Assembly (NCBI GenBank): GCA_019279435.1
Contig: JAAALK010000080.1
Location: forward strand, 31,402,778-31,466,777
DNA from: Zizania palustris
Taxonomy: Eukaryota; Streptophyta; Magnoliopsida; Poales; Poaceae
Length of the DNA: 64,000 nt
Reading direction: 5' to 3'
Shown here: one piece after another, positions 34,344 through 44,471 of the stretch
Layout of the letters: each line of letters starts with the position of its first letter
Position numbering within the stretch: position 1 is the stretch's first letter
Made by a program: the position numbers and the translations under genes
Notes under the pieces: model-generated
Seen by the model: the letters and a program-made list of their open reading frames with translations, nothing else
Databases searched by the model: none
What the model was told of the DNA's origin: nothing

Positions 34344-35558
34344 GCGTAATTCTTAACTTATTCCGATCTGTAGCTTTGGTTGGGCATTTTTTTATGGGTT
34401 ATCCAGGAGATCATTATTGCAGCCCATCAAAAACTAGGAAAAGTGTTACATTGATAAAAAAATGGTTGGAATATATGCCTAATTGCTATAAAAAACGCTG
34501 GTCGTTTCAGTTCTACAGGGAGGGAGAAGATGCAACGAATTGTGTTGCATTGAGTCGTAGAGTTGTATGGTGCCCGGTTTATTTTCGTTCTCCATGAAAG
34601 AATTACTACGTCTGGTCTCAAATGATGACATTTTTGACTTTGATACAATTATATATATATATATATATATATCACATTCCAATGCCTTTTTATTTCAAAG
34701 AAAAATAAAATTGAGGTACCAACTGAGATCCAAAAACTATAAATTTTTTATGGTAGGCTATTGGTGATGTCTAGGGTTGTTTGCAGATTTTCTCAGGAAT
34801 TTTGGATGGTCACAGCAATTAGTAGATTTTTTGTTGTATATTTTAATGCATCAAAACGCAATTATGCATACGCAGAAAATTCCAAATACACTACACTGTC
34901 CACAAATAATTCGATTGATACTCTGTATTTATAAGCCGAAAAGATAATATAATTTATGTGCATCCCCTCTCTTTATATTGTTATTACAATATCCTAATTC
35001 TTGCTGCGAACCAATTTGCATTGTTACTCCCATTGTTTCTCCAATGCCACTTGCAGTTCCCTCACTGGACACTGTTGATATCGTCTCTAAATTCTAAATT
35101 GTAGTGGAGCCAAATAGGTCAGGTCTAATCATATCGGTTATCGATTTAGGAACAATAAATGTTATAGCATGTCTAACATATCATAATTGTGTAGGTAATT
35201 GTTGTCATAACTACTTGAGCTAACGTGATACCGACTAATTTGTGAAACTATGGGCACGTTTGTTTGAACTTCTAACAACTATAGGTATTTTTAAAAACTG
35301 ATGCGGAAACAGTGTAGATTGAATTATAAAATTTAGTAGTTTCAGAATCTAAAAATAAACTAGAATTCAGAAACTTAAAAACACTATATGAAATTACAAA
35401 AACATGATATGCACGGGGATAGGTCTGTATAGCCAGCCTTTTTCACGACTTAGCGGAAACTTTTATTTGTTGTGTTCCAAAATCCAAAACTAAAATAGAA
35501 AACACCAAAAAAATCTCTAAATAAAATTTAACATTAAAATTTAGCTCTAGCTTATAAA
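34344..35558. other. 3' flank of transporter gene and intergenic sequence
   Basis: The first 350 bp is probably 3' UTR, with an AATAAA near 34705. A run of about 11 AT dinucleotides lies at 34651-34672. The rest is AT-rich and shows no coding frame; 35250-35550 looks like a decayed MITE or LTR piece but no ends could be fixed. Confidence 0.4.
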
Positions 35559-35876
35559 CAGGCCTGCTATTGGGGAGGGTATGGATATATCCATACTTAC
35601 CCATATTCATATCTATATTAAGCTTTACTCAATTTTACTCTCCCCAATTCTCCATTACCTAAAATTTTCCATATCCATTAGTTAATGGATAAAACATAGT
35701 ATTGTAAATAAAACATAATTGGTTTATTTATCCATACCCTCCCCTCCCCAATTCTAATTGGATAATATCCATATCTTCCCCACTCAAAATGGGTAAAATA
35801 ATTTTTACTTGTACCCTCCCCATTCTTTATGAATATGGGTTTGAATAATGGGTAAGGATACCCAATGACAGGCCTA
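35559..35876. mobile_element. hAT-type MITE, 318 bp
   Basis: Ends CAGGCCTGCTATTGGG and CCCAATGACAGGCCTA are inverted copies with three mismatches. A perfect 8-bp duplication CTTATAAA flanks them (35551-35558; 35877-35884). The interior is rich in short motifs like GGGTATGGATA and ATCCATA. It lies about 290 bp from the end of the glycosyltransferase gene, and has no coding capacity. The stretch to 36166 is AT-rich without features. Confidence 0.85.
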
Positions 35877-36166
35877 CTTATAAATTGACGAGGTCAAGGA
35901 AGTCCACGTAGCCTGCAACAAAGGGCGAAAGCCTACAAATAAATCCTTAAATATGTCAAATAGTTAAAAAATTCGGAAAAATCGAAAAAAAACATGTCAT
36001 ATGTTTGCACAACCTCTAAAGAAAAATATAGAGTACATCATCACGATACAAATAAAAATACAGAGAAACTAGTCGCATTTTCCCTTTTTAAAAGCATCCC
36101 AATTTACCCATTTATATCCCTAGTATAATACCACCAGGCCCATCCTCCCATGTACGCAACTTCTCT

Positions 36167-37600
36167 TCAAATATCACTCCTTGCTCCTTCCACGAAGGCC
36201 GTCAGATTACGATCCGACGATCCTCCTTTCCCTAGAGCCTCCGCGACGGCTCGCTTCCACCCCGCCGCCGTGCGCCGCACCTTCGCCGCGGCTTCCCCCT
36301 CTCCCATCACCTCCTTGACGCGCCGCCTCAACTCCGCCGCGCGCAACACGCCGCGGCCGCCGTCCACCTCCGCGCGGACGCCGACGCGCCAGTCGTGCTC
36401 GACGAGTATCGCGTTCATCCGCTGGTCGGACATCTGTGGCACGCCCACCATGGGCACGCCGCACGCGATGCTCTCCAGCACCGAGTTCCAGCCGCAGTGG
36501 GTGACGAAGCACCCCACCGCCGCGTGCGACAGCACGCGCACCTGGTCGCACCACTCCACCACCATGCCATTCCTGAGCGCCGCTGCGTCCATCTCCACAT
36601 CGGCGAGCTTCACCTTGTTGTCCTTGCGGAGGACGCAGAGGTACGGCCTCCCGCTCTCCTCGAGGCCATGGAGCAGCTCGTCGAGCTGCTCCCTCGCCAT
36701 GAAGGCTAAGCTCCCGAAGGAGACGTACACGACGGAATCGTCCGGCTGGGAATCGAGCCACTCCATGTACTTGGCGTCGTCCTGCTTGAAGAGACCAGCC
36801 TCGTCGCCTGACGGGAGCACGGGGCCGATGGTGAGCACGTCGTATGCCCCCACGGCGGCGAGCGTGGTCTCCTCGAACTCTTGGCACGTGTTGACGAGCA
36901 CGGTGGCCTTGGGAGTCTCCCTGTCAAGGGTATCGAACAGGTCACGGAACGTGGTGAAGACGCCGTGGAAGTAGTCGGAGGGGTCGGCAGCGTCGGTGAT
37001 GAAGGATGGCAGATCGCCGACCGCCAGCGTAGGAAGGCCCGGCAGCTCCACGACGAAGGATTGGTCGCGGCGGTGTTCGTCGACGACGCCGGCGTGGCCG
37101 TGGAAGTAGTGGTAGTAGATGGCGAGCACCGCGACTGGCTGGATCCAGTAGAGTGCGGACGGCACGCCGCGCTCGCGTGCGACGTCGGCCGCCCAGGGCA
37201 GGAGGAGCGTGTAGACGACGCGGGACACGGGGCGCCCCCGCGCCGCGAGCGCGTCAACGAGCTCCCCGACGCTGCGCCGGCCCTCGGCGTGGAACGATGC
37301 CATGTACCCGTTGAACTCCGCGACGTCGCCACCAGAGACGTGCCCGCTCTCGGTGCCGTCGGAGAACGGCAGCAGCTCGAGCCGGCCGTCGTCGCCATCG
37401 CCATCGCCATCGCCATCGCCCCCGCCGCCGCCGCCGTTCTGCACCTCCTCGAACATGCGGCGGTGCGCGGGGGCGGCGGTGGAGAACGTAACGAGAGCGT
37501 CCGGCGCGGCGGCCAGCAGGTGCCTGGCGAGGCGGAGCGCCGGCGCAATGTGGCCCTGGAGGGGGAACGTGAGCACGAGAAAGTGCGGCCTCGGCGCCAT
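36167..37600 (-). CDS. Family 1 UDP-glycosyltransferase, UGT75-like, single exon
   Basis: A 477-residue intronless frame on the minus strand starts at ATG 37600-37598, where the typical N-terminus MAPRPHFLVLTFPLQGHIAP begins. His17 in QGH is the expected catalytic base. The 44-residue PSPG sugar-donor box runs from Trp350 to Gln393, with HCGWNSVLES inside and ending in Asp-Gln, which favours UDP-glucose. FGSLAFM and CVLRK precede it. Length and motifs suit plant group-L enzymes (UGT75 relatives glucosylate auxin, other hormones, flavonoids or carotenoid acids); the acceptor cannot be told from sequence. It is expected to be cytosolic. A Gly6-(Asp-Gly)4 run at residues 56-71 is encoded by GGCGAT repeats (37386-37420). 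The frame extends 59 codons upstream, but that part lacks family similarity. Confidence 0.93.
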   Translation of the reverse strand: MAPRPHFLVLTFPLQGHIAPALRLARHLLAAAPDALVTFSTAAPAHRRMFEEVQNGGGGGGDGDGDGDGDDGRLELLPFSDGTESGHVSGGDVAEFNGYMASFHAEGRRSVGELVDALAARGRPVSRVVYTLLLPWAADVARERGVPSALYWIQPVAVLAIYYHYFHGHAGVVDEHRRDQSFVVELPGLPTLAVGDLPSFITDAADPSDYFHGVFTTFRDLFDTLDRETPKATVLVNTCQEFEETTLAAVGAYDVLTIGPVLPSGDEAGLFKQDDAKYMEWLDSQPDDSVVYVSFGSLAFMAREQLDELLHGLEESGRPYLCVLRKDNKVKLADVEMDAAALRNGMVVEWCDQVRVLSHAAVGCFVTHCGWNSVLESIACGVPMVGVPQMSDQRMNAILVEHDWRVGVRAEVDGGRGVLRAAELRRRVKEVMGEGEAAAKVRRTAAGWKRAVAEALGKGGSSDRNLTAFVEGARSDI

Positions 37601-38113
37601 GACACCAACCTGTGTGGCTGTGTCTCTCCCCTTACCTCCAGCTCGCGAGAGTGTTAGGTTGTACCAGCTATGGCGCGTCGGCGAGTTTCCTTGATGGTGT
37701 CTGGTGTTCAGCTTATGTGGAGGAGCGTGCCTGCGCGTGCGCCGTGCGCGGCCAGTGCAGCGCGGATAGGCGAGCACACGACGACAGCATCGCGTCCACG
37801 AACTCCACCAGATCAGCTCTACTTCGTCGTCGTCGTCGTCGTCGACACTCTTCTCCGAGCCGGTTACTTGGACCGAGATCGAGGGGAATTCGGAAAAGAC
37901 ACGAACACAGAGTCACGGACGGCTGTTCATCCTGTCCTCACCAGTCACCATGTCGATCAGTTTCCGCGGACTTGTTGTCTTCTGATTGGCTGTTTCGTCG
38001 TGGAGTTTTAACTTTCAAGCCCATCAAATCAGCAGCATATACCTGGGTTCCGGGTGGCGGGTTTGTCTGTTTTTCTTCCATTTTTCTATGGCCACGTATC
38101 ACTATTTTTATTT
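37601..38113. other. 5' flank of glycosyltransferase gene
   Basis: It should contain the promoter and 5' UTR of the minus-strand glycosyltransferase gene. No strong TATA box was seen. A CGTCGTCGTCGTCGTC microsatellite lies at about 37827-37843. No gene is supported. Confidence 0.4.
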
Positions 38114-38435
38114 GGGTTAATCTCTTTGCGTGCCAATGTTATTTTCTAATTCGTTAGAAATATTATTAAAAATTTTGATATTTACTTATATGTTTTTACT
38201 ATTTCAAATCAATTCTTTTATGTCATTTGGGTCCACCTACATACTCTGAATATTTGCTCATATACCATTATAATTTCTAATTTGTTATTTTATGTCATTA
38301 CTCTTTTATGAATATTTGGATCCAAATGGTATAAAAGAGTGAATTTGAAATAGTAATGACACATGAACAAATACCGAAATTTTTATGGTATTTCTGCATA
38401 ATTGAAAAATAACGGTGGCACAGAAGCAATTAACC
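38114..38435. mobile_element. Fold-back MITE with 10-bp duplication (MULE-like), 322 bp
   Basis: The ends GGGTTAATCTCTTTGCGTGC and GGCACAGAAGCAATTAACC are inverted copies, and the inversion continues inward (TTTACTATTTCAAAT against ATTTGAAATAGTAA), so the whole element folds into a hairpin. A perfect ATTTTTATTT flanks both sides (38104-38113; 38436-38445), a length usual for Mutator-like transposition. It has no coding capacity. Confidence 0.75.
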
Positions 38436-38445
38436 ATTTTTATTT

Positions 38446-39049
38446 CAGTTTTTGTGTTTGCAAGCTTGTCGGCTGGTGTATTCCGTTTGACACATTTCTT
38501 AATAATCAAAATGTGTCAAATTTTCTACCACACAATTAGCATGTGTTCGGTGTAAAGCATCAAGTAGTGGGATGGAATGATTTTATTTTTAATAACATTT
38601 AGTTGAGACAAGTAGAATGAGATGAATCGTTGTGAAAATATTTCCTAAAGATCTTTGATCGCCAAATAGGCCGTTCGACCTAACCTAACTTGAACATGAG
38701 GCAACTCAATTAGATTTGTGGCAGGTTAGTACAGTCTGATTGTGTGATCAAACTATATCGTGCCTACTCACGGGTCAAGGCGTCGGCCCAAGCATGGACC
38801 GAGTGCATCTAAAATCATGTTGGGCCAACCTGAAAGTATGATGGCTAGTGAGCTCATTTTGGCCTATGGTGATGTGCTTTTGGTGGCCCGATCTTTTGAA
38901 AGGTTCTACAATGTGTTCTTGGTGGCTCGATCTTTCGATAGGTTCGATGATGTGTTCTTGGTGGCCCGATTTTCTGATAGGTTCGATTGAGACAACGAGT
39001 GGATGTTCGCGCTTTAAGGCTTTCGATCAGTGGTTGTAACCTTGCAATC
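38446..39049. other. Intergenic sequence with a 39-bp tandem repeat
   Basis: This stretch is mostly without features. Three copies of a 39-bp unit begin at 38872, 38911 and 38950, each with GTTCTTGGTGGC-type text followed by CGATAGGTTC. The period is a multiple of three, and the plus strand is open across it, giving a 13-residue repeat (VFLVARSFDRFDD), but no start, domain or longer frame supports a gene. Confidence 0.5.
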
Positions 39050-40440
39050 TCTACACCCGCATGCTAGTCGTTATCAACCACGCTCTCACGTAGTCGACCT
39101 CACCACAAAGGTTTTGATCCGCAAACAATCGAATAATTTTGCAAGAATAAGGAAACACAATCTAGATTATTGTTATTAATCTAAAGAACTCGAAGGTTGA
39201 GGTTCTACAAACCGATCTATGGAAAAACTGTGATAGCAAAATAATCTAAGCAAAACTCAACCCTAACAATAACGACGGTTGTCTATTTATAGGGTTTACA
39301 AGACACGAGGTGTCATCTATAATATGTGTCGTACCTAATAGGACTCTATTGAAAATCCTAAACCTAAACAAACTCAAAAAACTATTAGGACTCTAACTGA
39401 CGGGCACATGTAGTGTATACCCATACTCGTACCCATTTACCCAACGGGTAAAAACCCATGTCCATACCCATTACTCGCGAGCGTCGTATACCCGTGGGTA
39501 TACCCATTTACTCGTGAAGCACAATGGAGTGAATCATACTACCACAGAGAGGAAGGAGAAGAAGGGGAGGGGATTAGGCCGGTGCGGCAAGGGAAGGGGC
39601 AGATCACACCGGCGAGGACCAACGCGGCACGTGCTGGCGTGGCGTGGTGGTGTGCACAGACACAGGCTGACACTGACCGACGCTGCGTGGGGCACGACAA
39701 CGTGTGCCGATGCCGGGTGGCGCGCATTGGCGTTGGCTGGCGCGGGATGATGAGTGGCAGCGCAGGCCGTGCGTGGGATGGGTAGCGGCGACCCTCGGCG
39801 ACATAGTCTAGCGCTCAACAGTGTGTGTGCATGGAGCCCTAGACGCCGGTAAGGAAATAGAGAAGAAGGGAGGGGTTGGCGGTAGGTGCGGGATGGCCAG
39901 ATGGGAGGGGTTGGTGGCTGGGTGGGGGTGGGGGAGGAGAGAAAAGATAGAGTTAGGGTTTGAGATTTGTTTTTATAGTTAGGATAATCCCGTAAATGGG
40001 TAAATAGGTATGGGTAGTCGATACCCATATCCATACTCGTTTACCTATTGGTATAAAATTGATAACAAACTGGACCCTAATAGGGTTTTTACCCACAGGT
40101 AAACGGGCAATCGGGTACGATTGCTATCCCTAATCTAGAGTCCAACTCCCGACTGGTTTGGCAGTCTGACTCCCGAATGGATTACGTGACTTCCTGATCA
40201 GCGACCTCATGGTTGGTGGTCGGCCGAGTGGTGTTTGTGGTCGACTGGATGGTGGTTGGTGGTCAGACTAGTGGTCCGACTGGTCGAACGCTTCGGTCGA
40301 TAGTCCTCATCTTCTCTCATCCAATCCATCATCTCTTATCTGATGTTTCTAAGTATAATACAATCATAACCCGAACTTAATAGTACTCTATTTAAATAAG
40401 AACTTGTTTGAGTACCAAGGAATGGATTCACCTGACAATT
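39050..40440 (-). repeat. Probable 3' LTR region of element H with a nested hAT-like insertion
   Basis: A minus-strand TATAAATAG (39283-39291) within an AT-rich block, and its place just beyond the pol end of element H, suggest an LTR of H. It seems interrupted at about 39400-40132 by a sequence rich in GGGTATGGGTA and GGGTAAA motifs that ends with a hAT-like ATTGCTATCCCTA. The left end of this insertion and its target duplication could not be identified. The minus-strand frame 39534-40034 within it is low-complexity. Confidence 0.35.
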
Positions 40441-40443
40441 TAG

Positions 40444-40708
40444 TTGATGAACTCGAGCACAAGTCATAGGTCCTTGGTAATCAAGTATGTTTGTATACTT
40501 AGCAGTGATGTCTGTATCATCCTTCCCTTCTTAATTTGGAGTCATCCTCGATTTAATGTCGGTCTCTTCGCCCAAATAGAGTCTCAAGTCGGCAACATTA
40601 AAATTGCTAACACCGTAATCTCTAGGCAATTCAATCTTGTATGCATTATCATTTATCTTTGCAAGTACTTTGGACTAGCGGCTCGAGACATTAATTTTGA
40701 CTTGCGCA
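40444..40708 (-). pseudogene. pol of element H, C-terminal tail
   Basis: Minus-strand text KINDNAYKIELPRDYGVSNF (about 40655-40595), then VADLRLYLGEE (about 40592-40560) is the usual tail after the integrase core, ending in a TAA near 40533. GPMTCARVHQLN near 40480-40445 is typical of the polyprotein end in this group. The RNA-facing ends are lost. Confidence 0.65.
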
Positions 40709-40718
40709 AATCAGAAAA

Positions 40719-42038
40719 GAGTAAAATACATGATCGGTCCATAAACTTGCGTCGAGGTGTCAAATAGGTACACAAACTTAGAAAATACAGATCAGGGCAT
40801 CTAAACTTGTGTAAGTGATCTAATCTGGTCCAATCACACGTTTGACCCTCTTCATGCCTACGTGGCTTACCAGGTGACGCCTCCGTGGCAGCGAGTCAGC
40901 TCGCACCTATTCTTTTTTGTGTTTTGCCACATACTCGTGCCCCATAGATGTCGTGGTAGATGAGGCTATCGGACCCCATAGCGAACCTCTTCTCGATCAT
41001 CAGCTTCGATCGATCTATCACCCACGGCTCTACTGTCGCCGATCTCACTGGTAGATCCGATCACGACGTGAAGCTTTCCTTCTTCATCACCTCTGTCGCC
41101 ATTGACACAACATTGCCTCCTCCGCCACTGGCTCCGGTACAGACGTCGTCCCCATCGCCCCCCGTATCACTGCCCCCACCAGACAATGTCGTGCCCCCAC
41201 TGGTCTCGAAGTAGTTGTCACCTTTGCCCACTCTACCATGGCGAGCATACTCCACGCCACCTTTGTCAAGCGCTAGTGTGGCTCTTCCACCGGTTGCAGC
41301 GCCTCCGAGAGCATCCACCATAGTCACACCGCAACCACCATGACATTTGATCGTGGACTCTGCCTTGCCTCCGTTGATCCAAACGAACTCAACTGCCGTG
41401 ATGAACTCTTCCCTAGCAGCAGACAATAATGCTAGCATGCCAACACAACCCAACAACGGTGGGTTAACCTCCGGTGCCACCATAGCAGTTGTGGTGTCGT
41501 CGTTGTCACCTTTATGGGCTTCGCAGGCATGTTTGTCTGCCTGTTGCAGCGGCAGAAGCGGAGATAGGCTGAGCGATACTACCTAGGCTTCACGGTGTTA
41601 TCCTATACGCCGCAACACATGTTCGATAAGGTGCCTTTTTTTCAGGCCACTGTCAGTGTTGGGGTCGACGAACTTCAGCTCAGGCCGGAACCATGCCATG
41701 TCGCAGGATGGCATCCGACCAAGCGTATGGGCAGTACTAGTCGTAGCAGCAGCAGTGATTCCCATAAGAAAACTACAGCAACCATGCATAAAATACACGT
41801 GAAAAAAGTGGAATGAGATCGGGTAGGGGGCAAAACGCAAAAAAGAATAGACGCGAGCTGACTCATTGCCACGGAGGTGCCACATAGCAAGCCATGTAGG
41901 CGTAGAGAGGGTCAAACACATGGTTGTACTAGATTGGATCACTTACACAAGTTTAGGTGTCTTAATATACATTTTCTAAGTTTGTGGATCTATTTGACAC
42001 CTCGACGTAAGTTTATGGACTGTTCATGTATTTTACTC
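40719..42038. mobile_element. Mutator-like element (MULE) with long terminal inverted repeats and non-transposase cargo
   Basis: The 1320-bp element has inverted repeats of about 150 bp or more, starting GAGTAAAATACATGA, and a perfect 10-bp duplication AATCAGAAAA (40709-40718; 42039-42048). The interior (about 40890-41860) is GC-rich and has frames up to 140 codons on both strands. One plus-strand stretch could encode a hydrophobic segment followed by basic residues (FMGFAGMFVCLLQRQKRR, about 41510-41565), as in a membrane anchor. No transposase is visible. This is the form of a Pack-MULE carrying a host gene fragment, but the donor gene is not recognised. Confidence 0.8.
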
Positions 42039-42048
42039 AATCAGAAAA

Positions 42049-42442
42049 CCTATCCTTTCATAAATATAACCATACTAAATCACCTGGTTCAAAAATAACT
42101 TCTTTTCTACCTTGACTACCAGTAATTTGATACTTTGTAGTCATACATTCTATGTGTTTTTAGTCGTTTGATGTAATTTAAGCACAAATTAAGCACATGT
42201 TTTAGCATCCGAATTTATTTTCTCAGCAGATGATAAAGGCAATAAATCAATAGGAGCATGAGGATTAACACACATATACCACCTGGGAGTGACTCATCTT
42301 TGTGGTAGAGTGTAGTAATCGGTTGTAAATAAACTCTACGTGAGGTAGACACTATTCTCACATCTTCAAATTGAACTTTAAAATAGCTCTGAACATTCAA
42401 CATTGTTGATAATATACGGTTCACCACTTCAGTTTGACCATC
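42049..42442 (-). pseudogene. pol of element H, end of integrase core
   Basis: Minus-strand text KTDGQTEVVNRILSTML (42442-42395) is the conserved segment around the third catalytic residue of gypsy integrases, and directly continues the part broken off at 54849. The rest is AT-rich and degraded. It ends at the 10-bp duplication of the MULE (42039-42048). Confidence 0.7.
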
Positions 42443-43169
42443 GGTTTTGTAACACCTCAATTTTTCAAAACAATAAAAATATTATTAAATTCAATTTCTT
42501 GGAATTATTAATTCTGAAAATAACTTAAATACCTCTTCATACCCTTTTGAACTACAACATAGAGTAGATGACCAAATTAGGAGGTGAAACTTTTTGTATA
42601 TGATCCTAAGGCCAAAAGATAATTTTGAGAATTTTTATAAATTTTTACCAGCCTTGGAAGTAGCCCTAATCTTTTAATCTATTTTCTGGAATTATTTTTA
42701 TTCAGAAACACGTTAGAACAGTATTGGGCTCCTCCCCCTCCCTTCTCTCTCTCCCGGCCGGCCCAGCCCGTTACCGCGCTCCCCTCTGGCTGACAACCCG
42801 ACCCCACCTGTCGGCGCCGAATCCCTCCCCTCGCGCGCGAACCCGACACCCCGGCCCCACCCGTCAGTCGCCACCCTCACCCGCTCGCGCCCGCTGGCCA
42901 GTGGCCCCCGCCTGTCAGACCCGTCGTCTACCTCCCGCCGTCGCCCCCAAATTCCGCCGGCCGACGACTCCGCCTCGGATCCGCCTCGCTGGCCCCTCCC
43001 GTATTAAATTGGCGCCATTAACAGCCCCCCCGCGCTCAGCCGACCGTTTCCCCGCTTTAACCCTCGCGTTTACGCCACGGGATCGCCGCTCCGCGTGCAT
43101 GGCCGAGCCATCGCCGGCGAGTAAAGGCCCTCGGCCGGTTTCCTTGCATGCGAGCCCTCCCCGGCGTCC

Positions 43170-43177
43170 TATTTAAG
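43170..43177 (+). promoter_or_regulatory. TATA box in 5' LTR of element B
   Basis: TATTTAAG followed by CCCCCAGCCTGAGCC. The region 25-40 bp downstream is the likely start of RNA, since all downstream leader sequence is shared with element A while the upstream U3 is much less so. Confidence 0.5.
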
Positions 43178-44471
43178 CCCCCAGCCTGAGCCGCGTCCGA
43201 CCCCCACGCTTAATCGCCTCGAGAACGAACAGAGCACTCGCAGTTCACTTTTTTGCGCACACCCTCTGATTCACCTCCGGCCACCGCTCGCCGTCGCACC
43301 GGACCACCTCCGCCCGTGCCTCCGCCACCAACGTGACCGCGAGAACGACCCCGACCTCGGCCACCCCTCCGCCGACGTCGAACCCCGCCGGAACACCATC
43401 GCCGACGAGGAACCCGAACCACTCCGCCGTCTACCCTCGTCGCCGGCCTCGCTCCGTCGACCCCTCGCCTCGCCTAAGGTACCGTCGTGACCGCCTTGGC
43501 CTCCTCTTTCCGTTTTCGCATAGAGCTAGGGCCTAGCCCCCTCGTAGGCGCCATCGCCACCACACCCGAGCCCCGCCGTCGCCGGAGACGAAGGGGGGTA
43601 TAGCCCCTTTAGCGCGTGTCGTGCCGGATTCAATCCTGGCCGCACGATCGCAATCGGACGACGCGCGTGAGCCCACGTACGCGATCTAATCCGCACCGTC
43701 GGATCTGGTCAAAGCGGTATGTTTTAATCTCGCGCGTTGGTTTTCATTTAAACCCGCTGGGCGATCTCGTGCGTCCACGTGGTACCCCTTCGCACGTTTT
43801 AATCCTGGCCGTCCGTTATCACTTAACCCTCCCGCCTCGCTCTCGCGCGTTGGATCTGGATCCAACGGTCCAGATCGACCCGGTGCACGCGCACAGTGCG
43901 CGGGTTCACCGTGGGCCTGGCTCACCGTGGACCCGAGAGGTTTAAAATTTGAAAATAAAATTCCAGAAATGCTTTTAAACTTGTAAAATTCATATCTAAT
44001 GCATTTGGACTCTAAAAATTGCCATTTCAATTTTAGAAAATTCATAAAATTATTCTCTACATATTTATGCAATAAAAACAGTAGGTTTATTTGGGCATTT
44101 TCATGTTTATTTAAATAAGTATTCAAATGCCCTTAGGATTTAAATGTGAATTTCAATATTTAAATCCCAGAAAAATTGTATAATTGTCCTTTACTGTTAA
44201 AACACTAAAACCACTAGGTTTCCTATAAATCAATTGAACTAAATTGGTTAGAAAACCCAATGTAGGGTTATGCCCACTTAAATACTCTTTTATGAAAAAC
44301 AATGATTTATTTAGATTCACTTTAAATTAATGGAGGAATAAATTTCAGAACTTTAATATCTGAATTTATTTTATTTTTAATCCAACCAACCTTAACTTAT
44401 ATGCTTGCAATGTAATGTTATATGGTTTGATTGAATGTGGTACTCTTTTTATTTGACTTTATATTAAAAAG

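Noticed and set aside
36150..36974. 274-codon plus-strand frame and other frames opposite the glycosyltransferase gene
   Set aside because: The minus strand holds a complete family-1 glycosyltransferase with PSPG box; the opposite frames are open only because of high GC.
39534..40034. 166-codon minus-strand frame
   Set aside because: Ser/Pro/Thr/His-rich low-complexity text inside a probable hAT-like insertion with no supporting motif.
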